Source: Chloroflexota bacterium (GTDB taxonomy: Bacteria > Chloroflexota > Dehalococcoidia > JABGRK01). Taken from it: 12,923 nt of DNA. Location: NCBI GenBank assembly GCA_030665485.1, contig DAOUZV010000016.1, forward strand, positions 1 to 12,923, given 5' to 3'. A model generated the notes under the pieces. The model did no database searches, was not told the origin of the DNA, and worked only from the letters and a program-made list of their open reading frames with translations. Below, piece after piece: positions 7,304-12,923 of this stretch. The position numbers were made by a program, and so were the translations under genes. Each line of letters starts with the position of its first letter. The first letter of the stretch is position 1.

Positions 7304-7756
7304 ATGGAAATCATCAGCGGTAGCCCGGAGCAGACGCGGCAGATAGGCAAAAAGCTGGGCCAGTTGGCAAAGGCTGGCGATGTAATACTGCTTGCAGGCG
7401 ATCTGGGTGCGGGCAAGACATGTTTAACGCAGGGCATCGCCTGGGGACTGGATATCGACGAGTTTACCGCCAGCCCGTCGTTTACCATAATGAGGGAGCA
7501 TTATGGCAGGTTGCCCCTATATCATGTTGATTTCTATCGTCTAGACAGTATTGACGATATTTATGATTTAGGGATTGACGACTACCTATTCAGTAAGGGT
7601 TTGTGCGTAATAGAATGGGCAGAAAAGGGCATGGAGTTAATGCCAGAGGAACGTCTGCTTATAGAAATAGAGTATGTATCGGAGAACAAGCGTAAGCTGG
7701 ATTTGAAAGCAAGTGGCAAGCGCTACAATGGAATGCTAAACGATTTAAAGGTATAA
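7304..7756 (+). CDS. tsaE: tRNA threonylcarbamoyladenosine biosynthesis ATPase TsaE
   Basis: TsaE (YjeE) is the P-loop ATPase that works with TsaB and TsaD to make N6-threonylcarbamoyladenosine at position 37 of ANN-decoding tRNAs. The 150-residue protein has Walker A GDLGAGKT at 32-39, the family's SPSFTI segment, YHVDFYRL and the IEWAEKG element near the C-terminal third. The length is normal. The ATG lies one base after the thiL TAG stop with no SD of its own, so it probably depends on translational coupling. It is followed by tsaB after three bases, which keeps two partners of the complex in one mRNA. Confidence 0.96.
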   Translation: MEIISGSPEQTRQIGKKLGQLAKAGDVILLAGDLGAGKTCLTQGIAWGLDIDEFTASPSFTIMREHYGRLPLYHVDFYRLDSIDDIYDLGIDDYLFSKGLCVIEWAEKGMELMPEERLLIEIEYVSENKRKLDLKASGKRYNGMLNDLKV

Positions 7757-7759
7757 CAA

Positions 7760-8434
7760 ATGGAAATATCGATAGATACATCCAACGAAACAGCGAGCAT
7801 AGCACTGTCTGACAGCGGATACGTTACCGCCGAACTGACCTGGCGCGCCGGACAGAACCACGGCACCGAGTTGCTGCCCAATATAGATCATCTGCTGGAT
7901 AAAACAGACCGCAGCATGATCAAAGGCGTTATTGTAGCAATAGGCCCGGGCAGCTTCAACGGGCTGCGCGTGGGGCTGGCAACGGCCAAGGGACTGGCGC
8001 TTTCCTTTAACGCACCGTTGGTTGGTATAAGCACGCTTGAGGTTGAGGCCTACCAGCATGCTCTGCATTCCGAGCCCATCTGCCCCATCTTCAACGCCGG
8101 ACGTGGGGAAATAGCGGCCGCGCTGTTTGCCAACAAAGACGGCAAATGGCAAAAGCTGATGGACGAGCACATTACCAAGATTGATGAGCTATGCGCCAAG
8201 CTGAAGAATAAGGCCATATTCTGCGGGCAGATAACCGAAGAGATAGCATCACAGCTTAAAGGTTATTTGGGAGAAAAAGCGATTATTGCTGAAGGTGTGC
8301 TGCTGCTACGCCGCGCCGGATATTTGGCAGAGCTTGGCGCAAAACGGCTGGCAAACGGCGAAGAAGATAACCCAGCCACACTACAGCCTTTGTACCTGAG
8401 GAAACCAGCCATCACCATGAAGAAGCAAAGTTAA
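7760..8434 (+). CDS. tsaB: tRNA threonylcarbamoyladenosine biosynthesis protein TsaB
   Basis: TsaB is the non-catalytic partner that dimerises with TsaD and recruits TsaE in the t6A complex. The 224-residue protein shows the ASKHA-fold start DTSNETASIAL (6-16) and the signature GPGSFNGLRVGLATAKGLA (62-80). The family usually has Thr where Asn67 stands here. The C-terminus LQPLYLRKPAI is typical. AAAGG about nine bases before the ATG can serve as SD. It is the last gene of the operon. The common partners rimI and tsaD do not follow; instead the convergent kinase gene begins at once, and the TAA stop lies in the same TTAA as the kinase stop. Confidence 0.94.
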   Translation: MEISIDTSNETASIALSDSGYVTAELTWRAGQNHGTELLPNIDHLLDKTDRSMIKGVIVAIGPGSFNGLRVGLATAKGLALSFNAPLVGISTLEVEAYQHALHSEPICPIFNAGRGEIAAALFANKDGKWQKLMDEHITKIDELCAKLKNKAIFCGQITEEIASQLKGYLGEKAIIAEGVLLLRRAGYLAELGAKRLANGEEDNPATLQPLYLRKPAITMKKQS

Positions 8435-9357
8435 GGCTTGTAAGTGTTTAGTCGCTCCTCAAACTCGGTCATAGTAAAACTATATTCCTGCGTGCCGTAG
8501 TTTTCCACCGCAAATGAGGCGCAGGCGCTGCCCATGATGGCACACTGCTCAATGCCCTTACCCTCAATCAAGCGCTTTATCAGACCAGCGCGGTAGGCAT
8601 CACCGGCGCCGGTGGGATCGTTTACCTGCTTTGCTTTAATAGCGCAGACTGCAATTTCTCTATCCGGCATACATATTCTAGAACCTTGCTCGCCTCTGGT
8701 GGAGATTATCGTCTTTGCCCTTTTAAGTAGCTCGTCTACCTTCAAACCAGTCATGTTCACAACCAAGTCAAGCTCGTAGTCGTTGGTTATCAATATTTCA
8801 GCGCCGTCGATGGCATCGGCCAGGGCCTTGCCCTCCCACATGGGCAGGGACTGTCCGGGATCAAAGATAAACCTGATACCCTTTTCGCGGTATATTTTGG
8901 GGTAGGCGGTCATATCGTCTATATTGCCCGGTGAAACAATGGCTATACTGTTTTTAGCATCGATTTTATCGAAGTCGTACGGGGCTTGAAATTTCATAGC
9001 GCCAGGGTTGAACACGGTTATCTGATTGTCTGACTGGTCTGTAGTAATATAGGCTCCGGCGGTAAACTCGTCTTCGATGATGGTGATGCCGTCATTATCG
9101 ATCTTGTTGGTTTTGAGCCACTCGAAGTATCTGGTGTAGTCACAGCCTATGGTGGCCAGAATAGTGGGTTTCTCGCCGAGAAGCGCTAGCGCATAGGCGA
9201 TGTTACCTGCCGTACCGCCGAACTTTTCCCGAAGGCCATTAACCATAAAAGAAACGTTTAAAGTGTGAATCTTCTCGGGTAAAACGTGATCGGCGAAGCT
9301 GCCGGGGAAGTCCATTATTCTATCGTATGCCAGCGAGCCGGAAACGAGGATGTTCAT
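8431..9357 (-). CDS. PfkB-family kinase, probably adenosine kinase
   Basis: This ribokinase-fold sugar or nucleoside kinase is 308 residues long. The N-terminal run SGSLAYDRIMDFPG, then VLPEKIHTLNVSF and FGGTAGNIAYALALLG, closely follows the mycobacterial-type adenosine kinase as I remember it. That enzyme converts adenosine and ATP to AMP and ADP. The C-terminal PfkB signature NDPTGAGDAYRAG (about 246-258) holds the catalytic Asp at about 253. The ATG at 9357 is preferred over an in-frame GTG at 9372 because GGAG lies five bases before the ATG, inside the would-be longer form, and because MNILVSG fits the family start. The gene is divergent from the hydroxyacid dehydrogenase gene and convergent with tsaB. 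Another PfkB substrate such as a sugar remains possible, but the N-terminal pattern favours adenosine. Confidence 0.87.
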   Translation of the reverse strand: MNILVSGSLAYDRIMDFPGSFADHVLPEKIHTLNVSFMVNGLREKFGGTAGNIAYALALLGEKPTILATIGCDYTRYFEWLKTNKIDNDGITIIEDEFTAGAYITTDQSDNQITVFNPGAMKFQAPYDFDKIDAKNSIAIVSPGNIDDMTAYPKIYREKGIRFIFDPGQSLPMWEGKALADAIDGAEILITNDYELDLVVNMTGLKVDELLKRAKTIISTRGEQGSRICMPDREIAVCAIKAKQVNDPTGAGDAYRAGLIKRLIEGKGIEQCAIMGSACASFAVENYGTQEYSFTMTEFEERLNTYKP

Positions 9358-9385
9358 GTGTGCTCCAATCACTTTTTCTAGTTGA

Positions 9386-9415
9386 AGGGTACACTCACCG
9401 TTTACGCCATGTCAA
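9386..9415 (-). promoter_or_regulatory. Possible promoter of the adenosine-kinase-like gene
   Basis: On the minus strand a perfect TTGACA (9415-9410) is followed after 18 bases by TACCCT (9391-9386), a poor -10 box. The start would be about 20 bases before the ATG, leaving room for the GGAG SD. The weak -10 suggests low activity or the need for an activator. Confidence 0.4.
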
Positions 9416-9431
9416 GCAGTTTCACCTTGAC
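9411..9431. repeat. Inverted repeat formed by back-to-back -35 elements
   Basis: GTCAAG (9411-9416) and CTTGAC (9426-9431) form a perfect inverted repeat with a nine-base spacer. Each arm contains the -35 element of one of the two divergent promoters. A second, overlapping pair is GCAGT (9416-9420) and ACTGC (9430-9434). It may be no more than two -35 boxes facing away from each other, or an operator for a dimeric regulator. Confidence 0.45.
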
Positions 9432-9456
9432 TGCTATATGAGAGGCCGATTATACT
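9427..9456 (+). promoter_or_regulatory. Promoter of the D-2-hydroxyacid dehydrogenase gene
   Basis: TTGACT (9427-9432) is followed after 18 bases by TATACT (9451-9456), each five of six to consensus. The GTG start at 9464 comes seven bases after the -10 box with no SD, so the transcript is expected to be leaderless. Confidence 0.75.
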
Positions 9457-9463
9457 TTGCTAC

Positions 9464-10456
9464 GTGAAACAGGTTAACGTATTCGTTACAACGAACATAT
9501 CCAAGGAAAACCTTGGGCGCATCGCAAACGCCGATCCCGCAGTAAACCTGACATCGGTGGCAGCGCTGTGCAAGGGCGAGCGCAACGGCGATGCAAAGAC
9601 TACTGCTAAGTTAGATGCGCTGCTGCCCCAGGCCGAGGTGGCATTTGGGCTGAAGTTTCCCGATAACATGATTGAGCGTGCACCTAACCTGAAGTGGATT
9701 CAGGTGTTTCTGGCCGGAATAGACGGATTTAAAGCAAAGGGGCTGCTCCCCGATAACATAGTGTTTACAAAGACGGCGGGGATTCAGGGAACCACCATGG
9801 CCGAAGCGATCATAGCGCGCATGCTGATGTTTGCCAAGCAAATGCCAACCTATTTTCAACAAAAGTTGGCCAAAACGTGGGAACGCGCCGAATCGATAAC
9901 GCTGCACGGCAAAACGCTGGGGATAGTAGGACTGGGCAACGTTGGCAAGGAATTGGCGAGACTGGGCAAAGCCTTTGGCATGAGGGTAATAGCCAACCGC
10001 AGGTCTGCCAAAAAGGTAGGACTGGCGCGAAACGTCGATCTGCTACTGCCATCGAGCCACCTGCATCAGCTTCTTGCGGAAAGCGACTTTGTGGCACTGA
10101 CGCTGCCGCTTACGCCCGATACACAGAAGATGATAGGAGCAAAAGAATTCGATGTGATGAAAAGCAGCGCTTATATCATCAATATATCGAGAGGCCAGAT
10201 TATCGACGAGGAAGCACTAACAAAAGCGTTAGAGAGCAAGCAGATCGCAGGTGCAGGGCTGGACGTTTTCGCCGTTGAGCCGCTACCGCAGGAAAGCGTG
10301 CTGTGGAATATGCAGAGCGTTATCATCAGCCCCCATATTGCCGCTAGCATGGATGGATACCCGGAGCTGGCAACGGAACTTTTCTGCGAAAATCTGAGAC
10401 GATATATCAGCGGTAAAAAACTGCTCAACGTGGTGGACAAAAAAACGGGATACTAG
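9464..10456 (+). CDS. D-isomer-specific 2-hydroxyacid dehydrogenase
   Basis: This 330-residue NAD(P)-dependent dehydrogenase interconverts 2-oxoacids and D-2-hydroxyacids. The Rossmann motif GLGNVG lies at 156-161. The catalytic triad is visible as Arg243 in NISRGQ, Glu272 in DVFAVEPLP and His291 in SPHIAAS. The N-terminal substrate domain (about 1-100) is divergent, with the TKTAGIQG segment before the long interdomain helix. The motif set resembles glyoxylate/hydroxypyruvate or 3-phosphoglycerate dehydrogenase-like members, but there is no C-terminal ACT domain, so SerA is unlikely; the substrate is unknown. The GTG at 9464 is chosen because the reading frame begins there and TATACT lies seven bases upstream. 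The gene ends in TAG, 28 bases before ndk. Confidence 0.9.
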   Translation: MKQVNVFVTTNISKENLGRIANADPAVNLTSVAALCKGERNGDAKTTAKLDALLPQAEVAFGLKFPDNMIERAPNLKWIQVFLAGIDGFKAKGLLPDNIVFTKTAGIQGTTMAEAIIARMLMFAKQMPTYFQQKLAKTWERAESITLHGKTLGIVGLGNVGKELARLGKAFGMRVIANRRSAKKVGLARNVDLLLPSSHLHQLLAESDFVALTLPLTPDTQKMIGAKEFDVMKSSAYIINISRGQIIDEEALTKALESKQIAGAGLDVFAVEPLPQESVLWNMQSVIISPHIAASMDGYPELATELFCENLRRYISGKKLLNVVDKKTGY

Positions 10457-10463
10457 TTATAAT
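10434..10463 (+). promoter_or_regulatory. Promoter of ndk overlapping the end of the upstream gene
   Basis: TGGACA (10434-10439) is followed after 18 bases by a perfect TATAAT (10458-10463), which begins just after the TAG stop of the dehydrogenase gene. The predicted start near 10470 would put the AGGAG SD (10471-10475) at the very 5' end of the ndk mRNA. This would let ndk be expressed independently of the dehydrogenase gene. Confidence 0.6.
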
Positions 10464-10484
10464 CCAAGTCAGGAGAAAATTTTA

Positions 10485-10937
10485 ATGGAACAGACTTTAG
10501 TTTTGATAAAACCGGATGGAATGCAGAGAGGACTGGCCGGAACCATAATTGATCGACTTGAGCGGCGCGGCCTCAAGATAGCGGGAATGAAGCTGATTCA
10601 CATGGATGAGGCTCTGGCCAAAAGGCATTATGGCATACATGAAGGCAAGCCGTTCTTCAACGATCTGGTAAGCTACATAACCTCCAGCCCCATCATTGCC
10701 ATGGTACTTGAGGGGCCGAACGCGGTTGAGGTGACACGCAAGACTATGGGTGAGACCAATGCCGGCAATGCAGCGCCGGGAACCATACGCGGCGACTACG
10801 CCATAACAATCGGACGCAACCTGGTACATGGATCGGATTCACCTGAAAACGCTGTGAATGAGATAAACCTGTTCTTCAAAAAAGAGGAGGTTATAAGCTA
10901 CGGCAAAGATACCGATAAGTGGGTTATTGAATCCTAA
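10485..10937 (+). CDS. ndk: Nucleoside diphosphate kinase
   Basis: Ndk transfers the gamma phosphate from ATP to nucleoside diphosphates through a phosphohistidine, balancing NTP and dNTP pools. The 150-residue protein has the full family set: KPDGMQRG with Lys9, Tyr49 in KRHYGIH, Arg85, Thr91 in MGETN, Arg102 in IRGDYA, Asn112, and the catalytic His115 in NLVHGSDS. The ATG has AGGAG nine bases upstream. The C-terminal coding end overlaps the convergent rsfS gene by 14 bases. Confidence 0.98.
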   Translation: MEQTLVLIKPDGMQRGLAGTIIDRLERRGLKIAGMKLIHMDEALAKRHYGIHEGKPFFNDLVSYITSSPIIAMVLEGPNAVEVTRKTMGETNAGNAAPGTIRGDYAITIGRNLVHGSDSPENAVNEINLFFKKEEVISYGKDTDKWVIES

Positions 10938-11268
10938 TTACGGGTTTGGCCTTTGACCACAACTGCTCAAGGTCGTAGTACTCCCTGGTATCGGGGTCAA
11001 ACACGTGGACTATAACATCGGAGTAATCGAGCAGCACCCAGCCTGATTCCGCCTTGCCTTCACGGTGATGCACATCAACACCGGCATCACCTAGAACCTT
11101 GTCTATCTCTTTGACGATGGCATTAATCTGGCGCTGACTCTTCGCGCTACATATTACAAAGTAATCTGCAAAAGAACTTGCATTGCTTATATCCAGCATT
11201 AGCACATCAGCGGCTAACTTATCTGATGCTACATCAACAATCTTTTTTGCTATATCAACCGGTTCCAG
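10924..11268 (-). CDS. rsfS: Ribosomal silencing factor RsfS, probable CTG start
   Basis: RsfS binds ribosomal protein L14 on the large subunit and blocks subunit joining during starvation. The core ISNASSFADYFVICSA, HHREGKAESGWVLLDY and VHVFDPDTREYYDLEQLW is unmistakable. Starting at the first conventional codon (GTG at 11205) would give 93 residues and remove the conserved first helix. The frame upstream encodes LEPVDIAKKIVDVASDKLAA, which matches the usual family N-terminus. It opens at CTG (11268-11266), six bases after a GGGGGG run that can act as SD, giving 114 residues. There is no ATG, GTG or TTG in frame between the Nudix TAA (11283-11281) and that helix. The start codon is thus an inference. 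The gene is the last of the coaE-nudix-rsfS unit, and its TAA end overlaps ndk. Confidence 0.88.
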   Translation of the reverse strand: MEPVDIAKKIVDVASDKLAADVLMLDISNASSFADYFVICSAKSQRQINAIVKEIDKVLGDAGVDVHHREGKAESGWVLLDYSDVIVHVFDPDTREYYDLEQLWSKAKPVIRIQ

Positions 11269-11280
11269 AGATAGCCCCCC

Positions 11281-11850
11281 TTATACTTGACCGAATATCA
11301 AATCCAGAAAATGGTGCAGTATTTTCGCAGTAGCTCCCCAAATGGTATTACCATCATACTCATAGATATAGGAATCCACAAGCTCACCGTCGAAATCTAT
11401 CTTACCCTGCTCAGCAGAATGCTCCTCAAGTAGTGCTTTTACCGGAACCTCGATAACTTTTTCTACCTCAAAGGAACTGAGTTTGAAGTTATACGGATAA
11501 GGAATTTCGCCGACCAGAGTGGTGACGATAAAATTGGAGGTGGTAATAAAATCGTCCAACTCACCCAGTATCTCTATGTCCTTGGAGGAAACGCCCAGTT
11601 CCTCGCAAACCTCCCGGAGCATGGTCCGCTTTATACTGCCATGATCCTGCTCCTCGTACTCACCACCGGGGAACGATATCTCACCTTTATGATTTTGGAC
11701 CTTCGTGGTACGTTTGGTAAACAATATATGGCAAATATTATCTTTATCAAAAAGCGGTAGCAGAACACCTGCTGATTTGAGGCGCGAATCCTTGAGCGCC
11801 CTCTTTTCGTATCCAGCCAGTATCTTTTTAATCTTTTCCTTGGTAGACAA
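11281..11850 (-). CDS. Nudix hydrolase, probable CoA pyrophosphatase (NudL/YeaB type)
   Basis: This 189-residue Nudix enzyme carries the marker LFTKRTTKV-x-NHKGEISFPGG (about 43-63), close to the signature of the CoA pyrophosphatase group that cleaves CoA to 4'-phosphopantetheine and 3',5'-ADP. The Nudix helix REVCEELGV with metal-binding glutamates follows. The segment between FPGG and this helix appears one residue longer than in the relatives I remember. Later blocks GELDDFITTSNFIVTTLVG, EVEKVIEVPVKALL and IWGATAKILHHFLDL also fit. The start is TTG at 11850, with AGGA nine bases upstream overlapping the coaE TAG stop. The 11-base gap to coaE implies cotranscription with the last enzyme of CoA synthesis, which supports a CoA-related role, though another pyrophosphate substrate is possible. 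Confidence 0.87.
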   Translation of the reverse strand: MSTKEKIKKILAGYEKRALKDSRLKSAGVLLPLFDKDNICHILFTKRTTKVQNHKGEISFPGGEYEEQDHGSIKRTMLREVCEELGVSSKDIEILGELDDFITTSNFIVTTLVGEIPYPYNFKLSSFEVEKVIEVPVKALLEEHSAEQGKIDFDGELVDSYIYEYDGNTIWGATAKILHHFLDLIFGQV

Positions 11851-11861
11851 GTTAATTAATC

Positions 11862-12461
11862 CTAACTATCTTCTTTTAACTCATACCATAGTTGATGCAC
11901 ATCAGATTTAGTTTGCTCAATGCTGCGGCTGGTGTCTATTACACGGTCTGCATGCTTGATGCGCTCTTCGTTGGACATCTGCGATTTTACACGCCTTGCG
12001 GCATCCTGTTCGCTAAAGCCACTTCTTTCGGAAAAGCGTCTGGCGGCCACGTCTTCCGGCACTGCCGTAACCCAAATCTGATCAACGAGATCATCCCAGC
12101 CTGCCTCAACAAAAACCGGCGCTTCGACAATAACAACATTGGCCCCCTGCCCTGCATACTGTTCGATTTCCTTTTCCACGCTTTTACGAATTATTGGGTG
12201 CATTATATTGTTGAGTTTATGTAAAGCAACAGCATCTTCGAAAACTACCTGACTCAACTTAGCTCGATCGATTTCGTCATCTGTACCAAGAATATCTTTT
12301 CCGAAAGCGGCTACGACTTTGTCACAGCCCTCGGTATGAGGCTTGTAGCAATCATGCCCTACTTTATCGGCATCGATGACGTAAGCTCCCAATTCCTGAA
12401 GCATTCCAGCAACGGTGCTTTTGCCGCTTAAGATTCCACCTGTAAGTCCAATTACAATCAT
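11862..12461 (-). CDS. coaE: Dephospho-CoA kinase
   Basis: CoaE phosphorylates the 3'-hydroxyl of dephospho-CoA with ATP, the last step of coenzyme A synthesis. The 199-residue protein has the P-loop GGILSGKST (8-16), where Leu11 replaces the usual Gly. The DAD motif is at 30-32 in VIDADKVGH. Further family blocks are the LNNIMHPIIRK helix, EAPVFVEAG in place of the usual D-x-PLLFE, and the lid region with RRFSERSGFSEQDAARRVKSQM. The ATG at 12461 fits the family start. Only a weak GCAGG lies very close upstream. The gene is the first of the coaE-nudix-rsfS unit and is divergent from valS. It ends in TAG. Confidence 0.96.
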   Translation of the reverse strand: MIVIGLTGGILSGKSTVAGMLQELGAYVIDADKVGHDCYKPHTEGCDKVVAAFGKDILGTDDEIDRAKLSQVVFEDAVALHKLNNIMHPIIRKSVEKEIEQYAGQGANVVIVEAPVFVEAGWDDLVDQIWVTAVPEDVAARRFSERSGFSEQDAARRVKSQMSNEERIKHADRVIDTSRSIEQTKSDVHQLWYELKEDS

Positions 12462-12491
12462 ACCTGCTTAAACCCCAATAACACTGTGTCA

Positions 12492-12521
12492 ATTCTACAA
12501 CCCTTATCAAAGCAGCGTCAA
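12492..12521 (-). promoter_or_regulatory. Promoter of the coaE-nudix-rsfS unit
   Basis: On the minus strand TTGACG (12521-12516) is followed after 18 bases by TAGAAT (12497-12492), each five of six to consensus. The expected start near 12485 leaves a leader of about 24 bases before the coaE ATG. Confidence 0.65.
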
Positions 12522-12546
12522 CGCTTAGATTCATCTTTCTATCAGC

Positions 12547-12575
12547 TTGACCGCCTCTATACACCTTGGTAGAAT
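12547..12575 (+). promoter_or_regulatory. Promoter of valS
   Basis: TTGACC (12547-12552) is followed after 17 bases by TAGAAT (12570-12575). The valS ATG at 12585 lies nine bases after the -10 box, so the leader would be about 0-3 bases. No SD and no T-box-like leader can fit. Confidence 0.7.
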
Positions 12576-12584
12576 TAAACGAAC

Positions 12585-12923
12585 ATGACACAAAAACAGC
12601 TAGCTAAAGCCTATGATCCAAAGCAGACAGAATCCAAGTGGTACAAATTCTGGATGGATAATGGCTATTTTACTCCTAAAATAGACCCTAGCAAAAAACC
12701 ATTCGTTATAATCATGCCTCCCCCCAACATAACCGGTGAGCTCCACCAGGGACACGCGCTTGTGGCCGCAATTCAAGACACCATGACTCGCTGGCACCGC
12801 ATGAAGGGTGAGCCCACGTTGTGGCTGCCGGGAGTGGATCACGCCAGCATTGCCACGCAGTTTGTAGTGCAAAAAGCCCTTATTGAGGAGGGCACATCAC
12901 GCGAGGAATTAGGAAAAGAGAAA
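12585..12923 (+). CDS. valS: Valyl-tRNA synthetase (N-terminal 113 codons, cut by window edge)
   Basis: ValRS attaches valine to its tRNAs and edits mischarged threonine. The visible N-terminus reads through KAYDPKQTESKWYKFW and FVIIMPPPNITGELHQGHAL, in which the class I HIGH signature appears as HQGH (54-57). It then continues to LWLPGVDHASIATQ, where the usual DHAGIATQ Gly is Ser. These blocks distinguish ValRS from IleRS and LeuRS. The ATG at 12585 matches the family start and lies close behind its promoter -10 box with no SD, suggesting leaderless translation. The KMSKS loop, editing domain and C-terminal coiled coil are beyond the window. Confidence 0.95.
   Translation, partial: MTQKQLAKAYDPKQTESKWYKFWMDNGYFTPKIDPSKKPFVIIMPPPNITGELHQGHALVAAIQDTMTRWHRMKGEPTLWLPGVDHASIATQFVVQKALIEEGTSREELGKEK

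Noticed and set aside
9358..9372. GTG at 9372 as the start of the adenosine-kinase-like gene
   Set aside because: It would place the GGAG SD inside the coding region and add five residues not expected in the family. ATG at 9357 has the SD at five bases.
11281..11850. A fused Nudix-RsfS protein made by readthrough of the Nudix TAA
   Set aside because: The frames are continuous across the TAA, but an SD-like G run, a CTG at the right distance and the normal lengths of both proteins fit separate translation better. It was not excluded outright.
1..12923. CRISPR arrays, insertion sequences, tRNA or rRNA genes, prophage or defence genes
   Set aside because: Nothing in the sequence suggests any of these: no regularly spaced repeats, no transposase or terminal repeats, and no tRNA-like cloverleaf in the short intergenic spaces.

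Overview
The window is a compact stretch of bacterial housekeeping genes at moderate GC, with no mobile element, CRISPR array, tRNA or rRNA seen. The best guess for the organism is Chloroflexota, probably class Dehalococcoidia. This rests on remembered resemblance of the RpoB and RpoC N-terminal sequences and was not tested by a search. The mixed gene starts fit a bacterium that uses both Shine-Dalgarno (SD) and leaderless initiation: some genes have good SD sites, while others have a sigma70-like -10 box only 7-9 bases before the start codon.

Layout. Positions 1-4320 (minus) hold rpoB followed by the first 221 codons of rpoC. They are driven by a near-consensus promoter at 4448-4476 through a leader of about 120 bases that contains a GC-rich hairpin. 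rpoB is interrupted in frame by a TAG codon at 2332-2334, giving a 662-residue N-terminal part and a C-terminal part of up to 559 residues. Positions 4572-4736 (plus) hold a 54-codon cysteine-rich ORF. Positions 4738-6233 (minus) hold a metallophosphoesterase gene followed by an enoyl-CoA hydratase/isomerase gene. Positions 6316-8434 (plus) hold the tight operon thiL-tsaE-tsaB. Positions 8431-9357 (minus) hold an adenosine-kinase-like PfkB gene, divergent from a D-2-hydroxyacid dehydrogenase gene and ndk (9464-10937, plus). Positions 10924-12461 (minus) hold coaE, a Nudix hydrolase and rsfS. Positions 12585-12923 (plus) hold the start of valS.

How the genes relate. The contents are core functions: transcription (rpoB, rpoC), translation and tRNA modification (tsaE, tsaB, rsfS, valS), nucleotide metabolism (ndk, adenosine kinase) and cofactors (thiL, coaE and a probable CoA pyrophosphatase). 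Three convergent gene pairs abut or overlap at their stop codons with no room for an ordinary terminator. I assign 13 stop codons, leaving out the TAG inside rpoB: 8 are TAA, 5 are TAG and none is TGA.

The points most worth a second look are the amber codon inside an otherwise intact rpoB, the apparent CTG start of rsfS, the repeated leaderless starts, and the unrecognised small cysteine protein beside the rpoB promoter. I found no clearly new multi-gene system.
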